Assembly: GCA_041685115.1 (NCBI GenBank)
Contig: JAWLGK010000013.1
Location: 31,961-95,960 of the forward strand
Length of the DNA: 64,000 nt
Direction: 5' to 3'
From: JALOAT01 sp041685115
GTDB taxonomy: Bacteria > Pseudomonadota > Gammaproteobacteria > Thiohalomonadales > Thiohalomonadaceae
The notes under the pieces: model-generated
The model's database searches: none
What the model was told of the DNA's origin: nothing
The model's input: only the letters and a program-made list of their open reading frames with translations
In this document: one piece after another, positions 33,886 through 43,403 of the stretch
Layout of the letters: every line of letters begins with the position of its first letter
How positions within the stretch are numbered: position 1 is the first letter of the stretch
Program-made: the position numbers and the translations under genes

Positions 33886-34404
33886 TCAGAGGAAGTTCAA
33901 CTCCAGATAGAACTCGCTCTTGGTCATGCGGATGGGCAACAGCACCGTCTGTCCAGGCTGCGCATGGGCGATCTCGTGGCCGCTGCCGCTGCAAAGCTGC
34001 GGTGTGCGCATATCGAAGTCGTAGCCCACCTCGGCCGTGGCCTTCTTGGCCCCGCCCACCAGCATGTTGGTGAGTTCGCCCACCAGGTCCTGGGCCTCGC
34101 GCCCGAGTCCGTCGATCTCCTCGTCGAGGAGCTTCTCGGAGAGCTCGCGGATGGCCGGCAGCGGAAACGACAGGGCGATGCTGCCCTGGGCCTGTTCCGC
34201 CACCATGTGCATGATGCCCGAGACGTCGCCGCGGGCGGTCGTGTCGGCCTTCGGTACCGGCACGCCGGGTGTGATGCGCATGTTCGCCATGGTGGAAAAG
34301 ATCCGGAACAGCGAATCCAGCAAGGCGTGGATCATCAGAATGTCCACGTGCCCGCTGCCCTGGCCGGCGGTCAGCGGCACGATTTTCGATGCGTTGTCCT
34401 GCAT
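33886..34404 (-). CDS. cheX: CheX family chemotaxis phosphatase
   Basis: 172 residues. The CheX/CheC core is present with the catalytic Glu110-x2-Asn113 (DLVGELTNMLVGGAKK) and the dimer strand region (SIALSFPLPAIRELSEKLL). CheX dephosphorylates CheY-P. GGAGG lies eight bases before the ATG at 34404. It is the first gene of a leftward run with the ODP-like and coiled-coil genes. No cheA or cheW is nearby. Confidence 0.88.
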   Translation of the reverse strand: MQDNASKIVPLTAGQGSGHVDILMIHALLDSLFRIFSTMANMRITPGVPVPKADTTARGDVSGIMHMVAEQAQGSIALSFPLPAIRELSEKLLDEEIDGLGREAQDLVGELTNMLVGGAKKATAEVGYDFDMRTPQLCSGSGHEIAHAQPGQTVLLPIRMTKSEFYLELNFL

Positions 34405-34966
34405 GACATGGTCCTCCGTGTACCCTGCGGCGCAACCGTGCCGCGGCGCAGGGATGCTTGTCACCATGAGCCTGGGGTCCGTCCACAGCTTGACGATGAA
34501 CGAGGACGCCTCCAGGGGCGTGAAACGCCTACGATTCTATGGCCGCATCCGCTACGCGGGGCATGGCGGCGGAGGAAATAGGAGTGCTACCTAACCGGCT
34601 CAGGCGGTCTCCCGCGGGCCTGCGGAGGGACGTAAGACAAGGCACCGGCTTCCGACACCGCCACCCTTTTCACTAGCAACGCAGGGAGCGGTTGCCGAGG
34701 GCTGGGGAAGGGGGATCCATTCAGGTGCAGCTGCGGCGGGCTATCACTGCCCCACATGCTTCGGATAACCGTTTCGTTCCGAACCGAAACGTCCCGTACG
34801 CCTCCCATAGGAGGAACGGGACCGATGGATTAGAATCTGCGCCGCCGGTGCCGGGGTATCCGGCTTCGTCGTTCCCTGCCAGGTGCCACACCTGGCGGAC
34901 CGGCCCTTCGCCTCGCCGGTGCGGCCCGGCCGAAGGTCAGCCCGAGGTTTTGTACAGGAGCTTGTC
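34405..34966. other. Gene-free stretch with a partial MITE core
   Basis: This 562-base stretch lies between the divergent cheX and gltA genes. At 34676-34735 it contains the internal block of the two MITE-like elements (GCAACGCAGGGAGCGGTTGC...) without their ends. The region before gltA has no clear sigma-70 promoter that I could fix. No gene is supported. Confidence 0.6.
34676..34735. repeat. Solo internal fragment of the MITE-like repeat
   Basis: It shares the block GCAACGCAGGGAGCGGTTGC plus GAGGGCTGGGGA with the elements at 16541-16873 and 39099-39336, followed by ATTCAGGTGCAGCTG as in those copies. The CTGTCTCTT termini are missing, so it is a remnant. Confidence 0.6.
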
Positions 34967-36256
<1,290 letters not shown>

Positions 36257-37372
36257 CTGCCCTTCCGCATGCCCTTCGTGGATCACCTCGTCGCTCAGCG
36301 ACTAGGTGACCGCCGCTGCGCGAAGAATGTCACGTAGCTGCGCAACGTGACCTACGGCAACCCCAAACGGCAGCGCCTTTCGTGGGTCACTGCCTTTCGT
36401 AGGTCACGTTGGCGCGCAGCGTCTACGTGACGGCGGCGGTGCGAAGAATGTCACGTAGCTTCGCAACGTGACCTACGGGAACCCCAAACGGCAGCGCCTT
36501 TCGTGGGTCACTGCCTTTCGTAGGTCACGTTGGCGCGCAGCGTCTACGTGACAGCGGCGGTGCGAAGAATGTCACGTAGCTTCGCAACGTGACCTACGGC
36601 ATCTCCAAGCGGCAGTGCCTTCGTAGGTCACGTTGGCGCGCAGCGACTACGTGACAGCGGCACCGCGCACAATGTCACGTAGCTTCGCAACGTGACCTAC
36701 GGCAAGCGCCATTGCTTCGTAGGTCACGTTGGCGCGCAGCGTCTACGTGACAGTGGCACCGCAACACAATGTCACGTAGCTTCGCAACGTGACCTACGGC
36801 AACCCCAAGCGGCAGTGCCTTCGTAGGTCACGTTGGCGCGCAGCGTCTACGTGGCAGTGGCACCGCAACACAATGTCACGTAGCTTCGCAACGTGACCTA
36901 CGGCATCTCCAAGCGGCAGTGCCTTCGTAGGTCACGTTGGCGCGCAGCGTCTACGTGACAGCGGCGGTGCGAAGAATGTCACGTAGCTTCGCAACGTGAC
37001 CTACGGCAAGCGCCATTGCTTCGTAGGTCACGTTGGCGCGCAGCGACTACGTGACAGCGGCACCGCGCACAATGTCACGTAGCTTCGCAACGTGACCTAC
37101 GGCAACCCCAAGCGGCAGTGCCTTCGTAGGTCACGTTGGCGCGCAGCGACTACGTGACGGCGGCGGTGCGAAGAATGTCACGTAGCTTCGCAACGTGACC
37201 TACGGCAAGCGCCATTGCTTCGTAGGTCACGTTGGCGCGCCAGCGTCTACGTGACAGCCGCGCCGCGAAGAGCGCAGCCGAGCGTTTGATACCTGAAGCG
37301 TCGGCCCGTTTTGCACCTCGGCGCAGTGGCTCGATAATAGTTGGGCTTCGAGGGTTCAGGAGTTGCTGGGAT
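36257..37372. other. Gene-free stretch filled by the REP/BIME array
   Basis: This 1.1-kb interval between gltA and the gamma-glutamyltransferase gene, both rightward, is almost wholly occupied by the palindromic array at 36281-37258. The last 115 bases hold the promoter region of the next gene. Short open frames here are by-products of the repeats. Confidence 0.85.
36281..37258. repeat. Tandem array of paired REP palindromes (BIME), about nine units
   Basis: Nine forward REPs (GTAGGTCACGTTGGCGCGCA...ACGTGAC) begin at 36399, 36520, 36623, 36719, 36823, 36927, 37023, 37126 and 37222. They alternate with nine inverted REPs (GTCACGTAGC...CAACGTGACCTAC) at 36329, 36450, 36571, 36674, 36771, 36875, 36978, 37074 and 37177. 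A degenerate forward unit opens the array at about 36281. The period is 96-121 bases. Each REP starts with GTAG followed by a GTCACGT/ACGTGAC hairpin, the layout recognised by RAYT transposases. Spacers come in a few recurring types. Confidence 0.9.
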
Positions 37373-39079
37373 ATGCGTAAAACCTTTTTCGTCCTCGTGC
37401 TGCTATTCAGCATCCCCGCCGCGGCGGAACGTCCATCGGGCGCGGCCGTGGCCACGGCCCATCCTCTCGCCACCGAGGCCGGACTGCGCATCCTCGCCGC
37501 AGGCGGCAATGCCTTCGACGCGGCGGTGGCGGTGAGCGCCGCCCTGGCGGTGGTCGAGCCGCAAAGCTCCGGGCTCGGCGGCGGCGGATTCTGGCTCATC
37601 CATCGCGCCGAGGACGGCTTCGAGACCATGATCGACGGGCGCGAGCGCGCCCCCGCCGCCGCACGGGCCGACATGTACCTGGATGACAAGGGTGAGGTGA
37701 TCCCCGGCCGGTCCATGGACGGGCCGCTGGCCGCAGGCATCCCCGGCACCCCGGCGGCGCTGGCGCATCTGGCACAGAACTACGGACGGCTCGCCCTCGC
37801 CGAGTCGCTGGCGCCGGCCATCCACTACGCCCGCGAGGGCTTCCCTGTCACGCCGCTCTACCAGCGCCTGGCGCGCTTTCGCCTGGACGCCCTCAAGGCC
37901 TCGCCGGCCGCGGCGGGCATTTTCCTGCACGACGGCACGGTGCCGGAGGCAGGCCAGCGCATCCGCCAACCCGATCTGGCACGCACCCTGGAGGCGCTGG
38001 CGCGGTACGGCGCCGACGGCTTTTACCGCGGGCCGGTGGCGGAGCGGTTGGTCACGGCGGTGCGCGAGGCGGGCGGCATCTGGAGCCTCGAAGACCTGGC
38101 CGATTACCGGGTGGTGGAACGGGCGCCGCTCAGGGGGCGCTACCGCGGGCTGACGGTGACGGCGGCGCCGCCGCCCTCGTCCGGCGGCGTGGCGCTCATC
38201 ACCATGCTCAACATCCTGGAGGGCTACGACCTGGCGACGCTCACGCCGGCCCGCCGCAACCATGTGATCATCGAGGCCATGCGGCGCGCCTATCGGGACC
38301 GCGCCCGGCACCTCGGCGATCCCGACCACGTGGAGGTGCCGACGCTGCAGCTCATCGACCCGGCCCATGCGGAACGGCTGCGCGCGAGCATCACCCTGGA
38401 GCGTTCCACGCCGTCAACGCCGCTCTCGGGCGCACCCGAGCCGGAAGGGACGGACACCACGCATTTTTCCATCCTGGACGGGGACGGCAATTACGTGGCC
38501 GCCACCCTCAGCATCAACTACCCGTTCGGGTCCGGCTTCGTGGCGGACGGCACCGGCGTGCTGCTCAACGATGAAATGGACGACTTCTCCGCGAAGCCCG
38601 GGGCGGCCAATGCCTACGGCCTGGTGGGCAGCGCCGCCAACGCCATCGCTCCCGGCAAGCGCATGCTCTCCAGCATGTCGCCCACCTTCGTCACAGGGCC
38701 GGACCGCGTGGCGGTGCTGGGAACACCCGGCGGCAGCCGCATCATCACCATGGTGTTGCTGGGGATCCTGGAGATCGCCGACGGGAACGACCCGCAGGCG
38801 TGGGTCGCCCGGCCACGCTTCCACCATCAGTATCTGCCGGACAAGGTGTTTGCCGAACCGGGCGCCTTCGACGGGTCGGTTGCCGCGGAACTGCGGCGGC
38901 TCGGCCACACGCTGGAGGTGGCATCGCAACCCTGGGGCAACATGCAGGCCCTGCTATGGGACAGGCAGACCGGCCGCGTGTCCGCCGCCAGCGATCCGCG
39001 CGGCGAGGGCATGAGTTTTCCCGGCGGCGCGGGCCTGCCCGTCCGCCAGCAAGTACCCGCCCTGAACGCCGCGCCGTGA
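37373..39079 (+). CDS. ggt: Gamma-glutamyltransferase precursor
   Basis: 568 residues. The signal peptide (MRKTFFVLVLLFSIPAAA) is followed by the Ntn-hydrolase sequence: GGNAFDAAVAVSAALAVVEPQSSGLGGGGF, then DTTHFSILD with the autoprocessing Thr362 that becomes the N-terminus of the small subunit, and SMSPTFV with GTPGGSRI. It cleaves glutathione and other gamma-glutamyl compounds in the periplasm. The frame is open into the repeat array, but the signal peptide sets the start at 37373. Confidence 0.93.
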   Translation: MRKTFFVLVLLFSIPAAAERPSGAAVATAHPLATEAGLRILAAGGNAFDAAVAVSAALAVVEPQSSGLGGGGFWLIHRAEDGFETMIDGRERAPAAARADMYLDDKGEVIPGRSMDGPLAAGIPGTPAALAHLAQNYGRLALAESLAPAIHYAREGFPVTPLYQRLARFRLDALKASPAAAGIFLHDGTVPEAGQRIRQPDLARTLEALARYGADGFYRGPVAERLVTAVREAGGIWSLEDLADYRVVERAPLRGRYRGLTVTAAPPPSSGGVALITMLNILEGYDLATLTPARRNHVIIEAMRRAYRDRARHLGDPDHVEVPTLQLIDPAHAERLRASITLERSTPSTPLSGAPEPEGTDTTHFSILDGDGNYVAATLSINYPFGSGFVADGTGVLLNDEMDDFSAKPGAANAYGLVGSAANAIAPGKRMLSSMSPTFVTGPDRVAVLGTPGGSRIITMVLLGILEIADGNDPQAWVARPRFHHQYLPDKVFAEPGAFDGSVAAELRRLGHTLEVASQPWGNMQALLWDRQTGRVSAASDPRGEGMSFPGGAGLPVRQQVPALNAAP

Positions 39080-39098
39080 ACGCGCCCACCGCCCCTGT

Positions 39099-39336
39099 GC
39101 TGTCTCTTAGTCACATTTTTCGTTGCAGACAGCCTTCTTGCCCCCTCTCCCTCCGGGAGACGAGCGCATGGATGCGCTAGATAGAGCAACGCACGGAGCG
39201 GTTGCCGAGGGCTGGGGAGAGGGGCCAATCCAGGTGCGGCTATTGGTTTATTGATCCCCTCATCCTGTCCTTCTCCCGGAGGGAGAAGGGACGCAAGCTT
39301 CTGTCTCTCCTGGAACTGATGTGACTAAGAGACAGC
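39099..39336. mobile_element. MITE-like element with Tn5/IS50-like ends (copy B)
   Basis: The ends are perfect 18-base inverted repeats, GCTGTCTCTTAGTCACAT on the left (39099) and its exact complement on the right (39319-39336). Inside lie a further inverted pair (CCTCTCCCTCCGGGAG / CTCCCGGAGGGAGAAGG) and the block shared with copy A. From the C at 39100, 15 of 17 bases match the Tn5 mosaic end. No coding sequence, so it is non-autonomous. No clear target duplication. Confidence 0.72.
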
Positions 39337-39364
39337 CCGGAGGGAGAGGGAGTGTGCGGGGAAG

Positions 39365-39381
39365 ATGTGACCAAAAGACAG
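39365..39381. repeat. Extra copy of the MITE right end
   Basis: ATGTGACCAAAAGACAG resembles the inverted end of the two MITE-like elements (ATGTGACTAAGAGACAG), 28 bases beyond element B. It may be the remnant of a nested or tandem insertion. Confidence 0.5.
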
Positions 39382-39463
39382 CCCCGGTGGGAGGGGCCTC
39401 AGGCGTGAGGCTCGGTACGTCCTGGCCGCGCCCGACGGCAAAGCCTAGGGATGGCCGAGAAAA

Positions 39464-39487
39464 TCGCGAGCGGAAGCTCGCTCCCAC
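39464..39487 (-). repeat. GTGG-type REP palindrome
   Basis: On the minus strand it reads GTGGGAGCGAGCTTCCGCTC followed by GCGA, a hairpin preceded by GTGG, the same layout as the common Pseudomonas-type REPs. It is unrelated in sequence to the array at 36.3 kb and lies 44 bases past the MFS gene's stop. Confidence 0.65.
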
Positions 39488-39530
39488 AGCTGACATCCGA
39501 ACCCCAGCTCCCTCCGCGTTGAACCCTGTC

Positions 39531-40952
39531 TCAGGGCGAACTCGTCTCCACGCCGAAGGTCACGCGCTCGTCCTCTTCGAGACTGTCCAGGCTCAGGTCG
39601 CGGGTCTCCTGGGACAGCCACAGGGCGGTGAAGGTGAGCAGGCCCAGGAAGGCGAGGTAATACCCCACGTAACCGACGCCGAAGTCCTTGGCCAGCCACA
39701 CGGCCGCGAAGGGCGTGAGCGCGGCGCCAAGGATGGACGACACGTTGTACGCGATGCCTGAACCGCTGTAGCGCACGTTGGTGGGAAAGAGCTCGGGCAG
39801 GATGGCCGACATGGGACCGAACGTGAGCCCCATGAGCATCATGCCCACGCACAGGAACAGCAGCATCAGGCCGAGGTTGGCGTGCTCGCCCGTGCCCATG
39901 TTTTCCGGTGAGAGGAACAGGCTGAAACTGAAACCGAACACGATGATGGCGGCGGTGATCACCAGCAGGAAGCTGCGCCGTCCGTACTTGTCCGCCAGCC
40001 ATCCGGCCACGGGGATGGTGCCGGCGAAGAACAGCACGGCGACCAGCTGGAGCACGAGGAAATCGCGGTAGCTGATGCCGAGAAAACCCAGCTCCGTCTT
40101 GCCGATGGCGTAGGACAGGATCCAGGTGGTCATCAGGTAGAACACGCCGTAGGTGGCCACCATGATGAAGGTGCCGAGCACCAGTTCCTTGAGGTTGTTG
40201 CGGAACACCTCGGCCAGCGGCGTCTTGAGCTTTTCACCGCGCGCCACGGCGCGCGCAAACACCGGCGTCTCTTCCAGTTTGAAGCGTACGTACAGGCCCA
40301 CGGCCACCATGGCGATGGACAGCAGGAACGGGATACGCCAGCCCCACACCAGGAAGTCGTGGTCGAGGCTGGCCACCGCCGAGTTGTAGTCGAACCAGCT
40401 GGTGAGCAACAGGAACGAGCCGTTGGCCAGGATGAAGCCGAACGGCGCGCCGAGCTGGGGCCACATGGCCGCCCAGGCGCGCTTGCCCTTCTCCGCATAC
40501 TCGGTGGCCAGCAGCGCGGCGCCGGACCACTCGCCGCCCAGGCCGAGGCCCTGGCAGAAGCGCAGGATGGTCAGCATGAGCGGCGCCCACAGGCCGATCT
40601 GCATCACCGTGGGCAACAGGCCGATGAGGAAGGTGGCGATGCCCATGGTGAGCAGCGAGCCGATGAGCGTGGCCTTGCGTCCGAGGCGGTCGCCGAAATG
40701 GCCGAACAGCATGGAGCCCACAGGACGTGCGATGAAGGCCACCGCGAAGGTCGCCATGGAGGCGAGGAGTTCGGTGCCGGTCGCCGACTTGGGAAAGAAC
40801 AGCAGCGGGAATACCGACACCGCCGCCGTGGCGTAGATGTAGAAGTCGAAGAACTCGATGGTGGTGCCGACCATGCTGGCCACGATGACGCGGCTGCGCG
40901 GCACCGCACGGACGTCGGCGGATTCGGTGATGGCGGTGGACAAGCGTTGCAT
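39531..40952 (-). CDS. MFS transporter, metabolite:H+ symporter (MHS) family
   Basis: 473 residues, 12 membrane helices. MHS-type features are SMVGTTIEFFDFYIYATAA, HFGDRLGRKATLIGSLLTMG (the MFS loop 2-3 motif) and the GLGLGGEWSGAALLATEYAEKGKR signature. Members import organic acids, betaine, shikimate or proline. The exact substrate cannot be fixed from sequence. Monocistronic; REP and MITE repeats lie behind it. Confidence 0.88.
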   Translation of the reverse strand: MQRLSTAITESADVRAVPRSRVIVASMVGTTIEFFDFYIYATAAVSVFPLLFFPKSATGTELLASMATFAVAFIARPVGSMLFGHFGDRLGRKATLIGSLLTMGIATFLIGLLPTVMQIGLWAPLMLTILRFCQGLGLGGEWSGAALLATEYAEKGKRAWAAMWPQLGAPFGFILANGSFLLLTSWFDYNSAVASLDHDFLVWGWRIPFLLSIAMVAVGLYVRFKLEETPVFARAVARGEKLKTPLAEVFRNNLKELVLGTFIMVATYGVFYLMTTWILSYAIGKTELGFLGISYRDFLVLQLVAVLFFAGTIPVAGWLADKYGRRSFLLVITAAIIVFGFSFSLFLSPENMGTGEHANLGLMLLFLCVGMMLMGLTFGPMSAILPELFPTNVRYSGSGIAYNVSSILGAALTPFAAVWLAKDFGVGYVGYYLAFLGLLTFTALWLSQETRDLSLDSLEEDERVTFGVETSSP

Positions 40953-41120
40953 CTCCCCTGAAGGGTGCCCGTGACCTCTGAACGGTGTTGGGCGGGCAGC
41001 GGTCCGGCGTGCAGCGGCCGGGCGCGCGGATGCGGGATTGTAACAGGGCGGACACGCTGCGGAACCCGGTGCGCGTTGATGCCGTCACCTGAACGCCGGC
41101 AAGGCGCCGGCCGGAGCCTT

Positions 41121-43172
41121 TCAGGTCCTGAAGCGTCCCACCAGGCCCTGGAGATGCTCGGCCAGCTCCGCCACCTGGCCGCTGGCGGTGGCGGTACGGG
41201 AGGAGCCGGCGGCGGTCTCCGCCACCACGGCGCCGATGTTGGCGATGTTGCGATCGATCTCCTCCGCCGCCGCGCTCTGTTCCTCGGCGGCGCTGGCGAT
41301 CTGGGTGTTCAGGTCGTTGATGGAATCCACGGCCGCGACGATGGCGGCGAGCGACGCACTGGTGGCACTGGCGTGCTCGACGCCTGCCTGCGCCTCGGTA
41401 CGGCTCTTGGCCATGGCCTTCACCGCGGCATCCACGCCCGCCTGGAGGCGCTGGATCATGGCCTGGATCTCCTGCGTGGAGGTCTGGGTGCGCGAGGCGA
41501 GGGTGCGCACCTCGTCCGCCACCACTGCAAAGCCGCGGCCCTGTTCGCCGGCGCGCGCGGCCTCGATGGCGGCATTGAGCGCCAACAGGTTGGTCTGTTC
41601 GGCAATGCCGCGGATCACCTCGAGCACGGTGTCGATATTCGCGCTCTCGCCGGCCAGGGTGTGGACCACCCCATCCGCATCTTCGATGCCCCTGGCCAGG
41701 CGGTCGATCACCGCCAGGGTCTGCTCCACCACCTGACGGCCCGTGCGCGCCTCGTCCTCGGCGGCTTGGGCGGCGGTGGCCGCATGGGCGGTGTTGGCGG
41801 CCACCTCGTGCACTGTCGCGGTCATCTGGTTCATGGCCGTGGCGACCTGGGCGATCTCCGCCTGTTCCCGCTCGGTCCCGCTGCTGGTCTGGCGCGTGAT
41901 TACAGAGGTCTCCTCCGCCGCCGCGGCCAGCTGCGCCGTGGCGCCGGCGATCTCGCCCACGATGCCGCGGAAGTTCTCGGCCATGGTGTCGAAGCTGCGC
42001 GTGATGCGGCCGATCTCGTCCTGTGCGGCCGTGGCGCCGCCCGCAGCGATGCGTGCCGTGAGATCGCCCGCGGCCAAACGATCTGCCACCGTGGCCATGC
42101 GCCCCAGGGGCAGGCTGACCCAACGGCGCAGGCTCCAGAGCACCACCACGGCAACCATCGCCAGCAGGCCGGCGCCCGCCACCGATACCACGCGCTGCGC
42201 CGTCACCGCCCCCTGCAACAGTTCCGCGCGGCTGCCGACCGTGCCGACCACCCAGGACCATGCAGGGAACGGCGCGTAATCGACCAGCAGCTCGTCATCG
42301 GTCCCGAAGGCGGCCTGCGCCGCGGCGGCATCCAGGCGCAGGGCGCCGCGCCCGCTGGCGAGCATGTCCTCGAACACGCGGCGTGCCGCGACGTCCTCCC
42401 CCTTCAACGCGTTTTCGCCCTGCCGCGCCGGATGCACCAGCAAGGTACCCCGCGCGGAGCTTTGCGAGGCGTCGAGCACGAAGGCGTGTCCCTGCGTGCC
42501 CACGCGCAGCGCGCCGATCTTCGCGGTCAGCGCCTTGAGGCCCTCGGTGAAGTCCACGCCGATGAACAGGATGCCGATCACCTGCCCATCGGCCGCGCGG
42601 ATGGGGTTGTATTCGGTCATGTAATCGCGCCCGAACAGCCGCGCCTTGCCGGTGTAAGCCTCGCCGGCGAGCACCTTGGCATAGCCCGGATGGGCGCGAT
42701 CGAGGAGCGTGCCCCAGGCGCGCTCGCCGTCCTGCTTCTTCAGGGAGGTGGTGATGCGGACGAAGTCGTCGCCGTCGCGGACGAACACGGTCGCCACGGC
42801 GCCCGTGATGGCCGTGAAGCGGTCCACGGCTGCCAGGTTCAGGTTGACGGTGTCGGTGCCGTTGCCGAGCAGTGGCGTGGCGCGGCCGCCGACCATCACC
42901 TGGCGGTCCGGCGCCAGGAAGAACGCCTCGGGGTAGGAGGCCGCGAACACGCCGGCCAGTTGGCCGACCATCTGGCGCAGGCTGCCGTCGTAGGAGCTGG
43001 CCATGTCCACCACCAGCGCGTTGTAGCGCTGGAGCGCCGCACGCTCGGTCTGTTCCATGGTCCTCGACAGGCTGCTGCTGAGCACCAGGACGGTCGCGAG
43101 CAACACCGCGGCCATGGCGCCGATCACCACCACGGCGACGCGCACCGAGACGGAAGAATCCTGAAACCTCAT
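41121..43172 (-). CDS. Methyl-accepting chemotaxis protein, Cache_3-Cache_2 sensor
   Basis: 683 residues: membrane helix at about 10-32, large periplasmic region at 37-318, second helix at 328-347, HAMP at 348-402 and the signalling domain with tip EQTNLLALNAAIEAARAGEQ. The periplasmic part shows ITTSLKKQDGERAWGTLLDRAHPGYAKVLAGE, TGKARLFGRDYMTEYNPI and GILFIGVDF, typical of the Cache_3-Cache_2 fusion that binds organic acids in several bacterial receptors. Start at 43172; an in-frame ATG at 43205 would add 11 residues. Confidence 0.92.
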   Translation of the reverse strand: MRFQDSSVSVRVAVVVIGAMAAVLLATVLVLSSSLSRTMEQTERAALQRYNALVVDMASSYDGSLRQMVGQLAGVFAASYPEAFFLAPDRQVMVGGRATPLLGNGTDTVNLNLAAVDRFTAITGAVATVFVRDGDDFVRITTSLKKQDGERAWGTLLDRAHPGYAKVLAGEAYTGKARLFGRDYMTEYNPIRAADGQVIGILFIGVDFTEGLKALTAKIGALRVGTQGHAFVLDASQSSARGTLLVHPARQGENALKGEDVAARRVFEDMLASGRGALRLDAAAAQAAFGTDDELLVDYAPFPAWSWVVGTVGSRAELLQGAVTAQRVVSVAGAGLLAMVAVVVLWSLRRWVSLPLGRMATVADRLAAGDLTARIAAGGATAAQDEIGRITRSFDTMAENFRGIVGEIAGATAQLAAAAEETSVITRQTSSGTEREQAEIAQVATAMNQMTATVHEVAANTAHAATAAQAAEDEARTGRQVVEQTLAVIDRLARGIEDADGVVHTLAGESANIDTVLEVIRGIAEQTNLLALNAAIEAARAGEQGRGFAVVADEVRTLASRTQTSTQEIQAMIQRLQAGVDAAVKAMAKSRTEAQAGVEHASATSASLAAIVAAVDSINDLNTQIASAAEEQSAAAEEIDRNIANIGAVVAETAAGSSRTATASGQVAELAEHLQGLVGRFRT

Positions 43173-43403
43173 CCAGCGCACCTTTTCCAGAGTCCGTCCC
43201 CTCAACGAGGTTGTTGAAGGTTGCGGAGGAGATTATCGCGTCCGGTGACCCAGCCCAAATCCAGCAATCCCCTAATGTCGGCGGCATGGCGGAGCGAACG
43301 CACACGACGCCACGGGCATGTGCCCGCCGCCTCGCTAACCCTCATTGCGCCCGAGCAACCAGCCATCACCGATCCGCCGCGGAGGAGCCTGGTTGACCCA
43401 CTC

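Larger units (their letters stand above)
39080..39530. other. Gene-free stretch with MITE-like and REP repeats
   Basis: This 451-base stretch lies between the convergent ggt and MFS genes. It holds the MITE-like element at 39099-39336, a second copy of its right end at 39365-39381 and a GTGG-type REP at 39464-39487. No gene is supported. Confidence 0.75.

Noticed and set aside
36281..37258. CRISPR array
   Set aside because: The repeated units are palindromic, 96-121 bases apart, and the spacers are themselves repeated; no cas genes are near. REP/BIME fits better.
39099..39117. Nextera/Tn5 adaptor contamination
   Set aside because: Two bases differ from the mosaic end, both ends are present in inverted order, and the internal sequence is shared with another locus.
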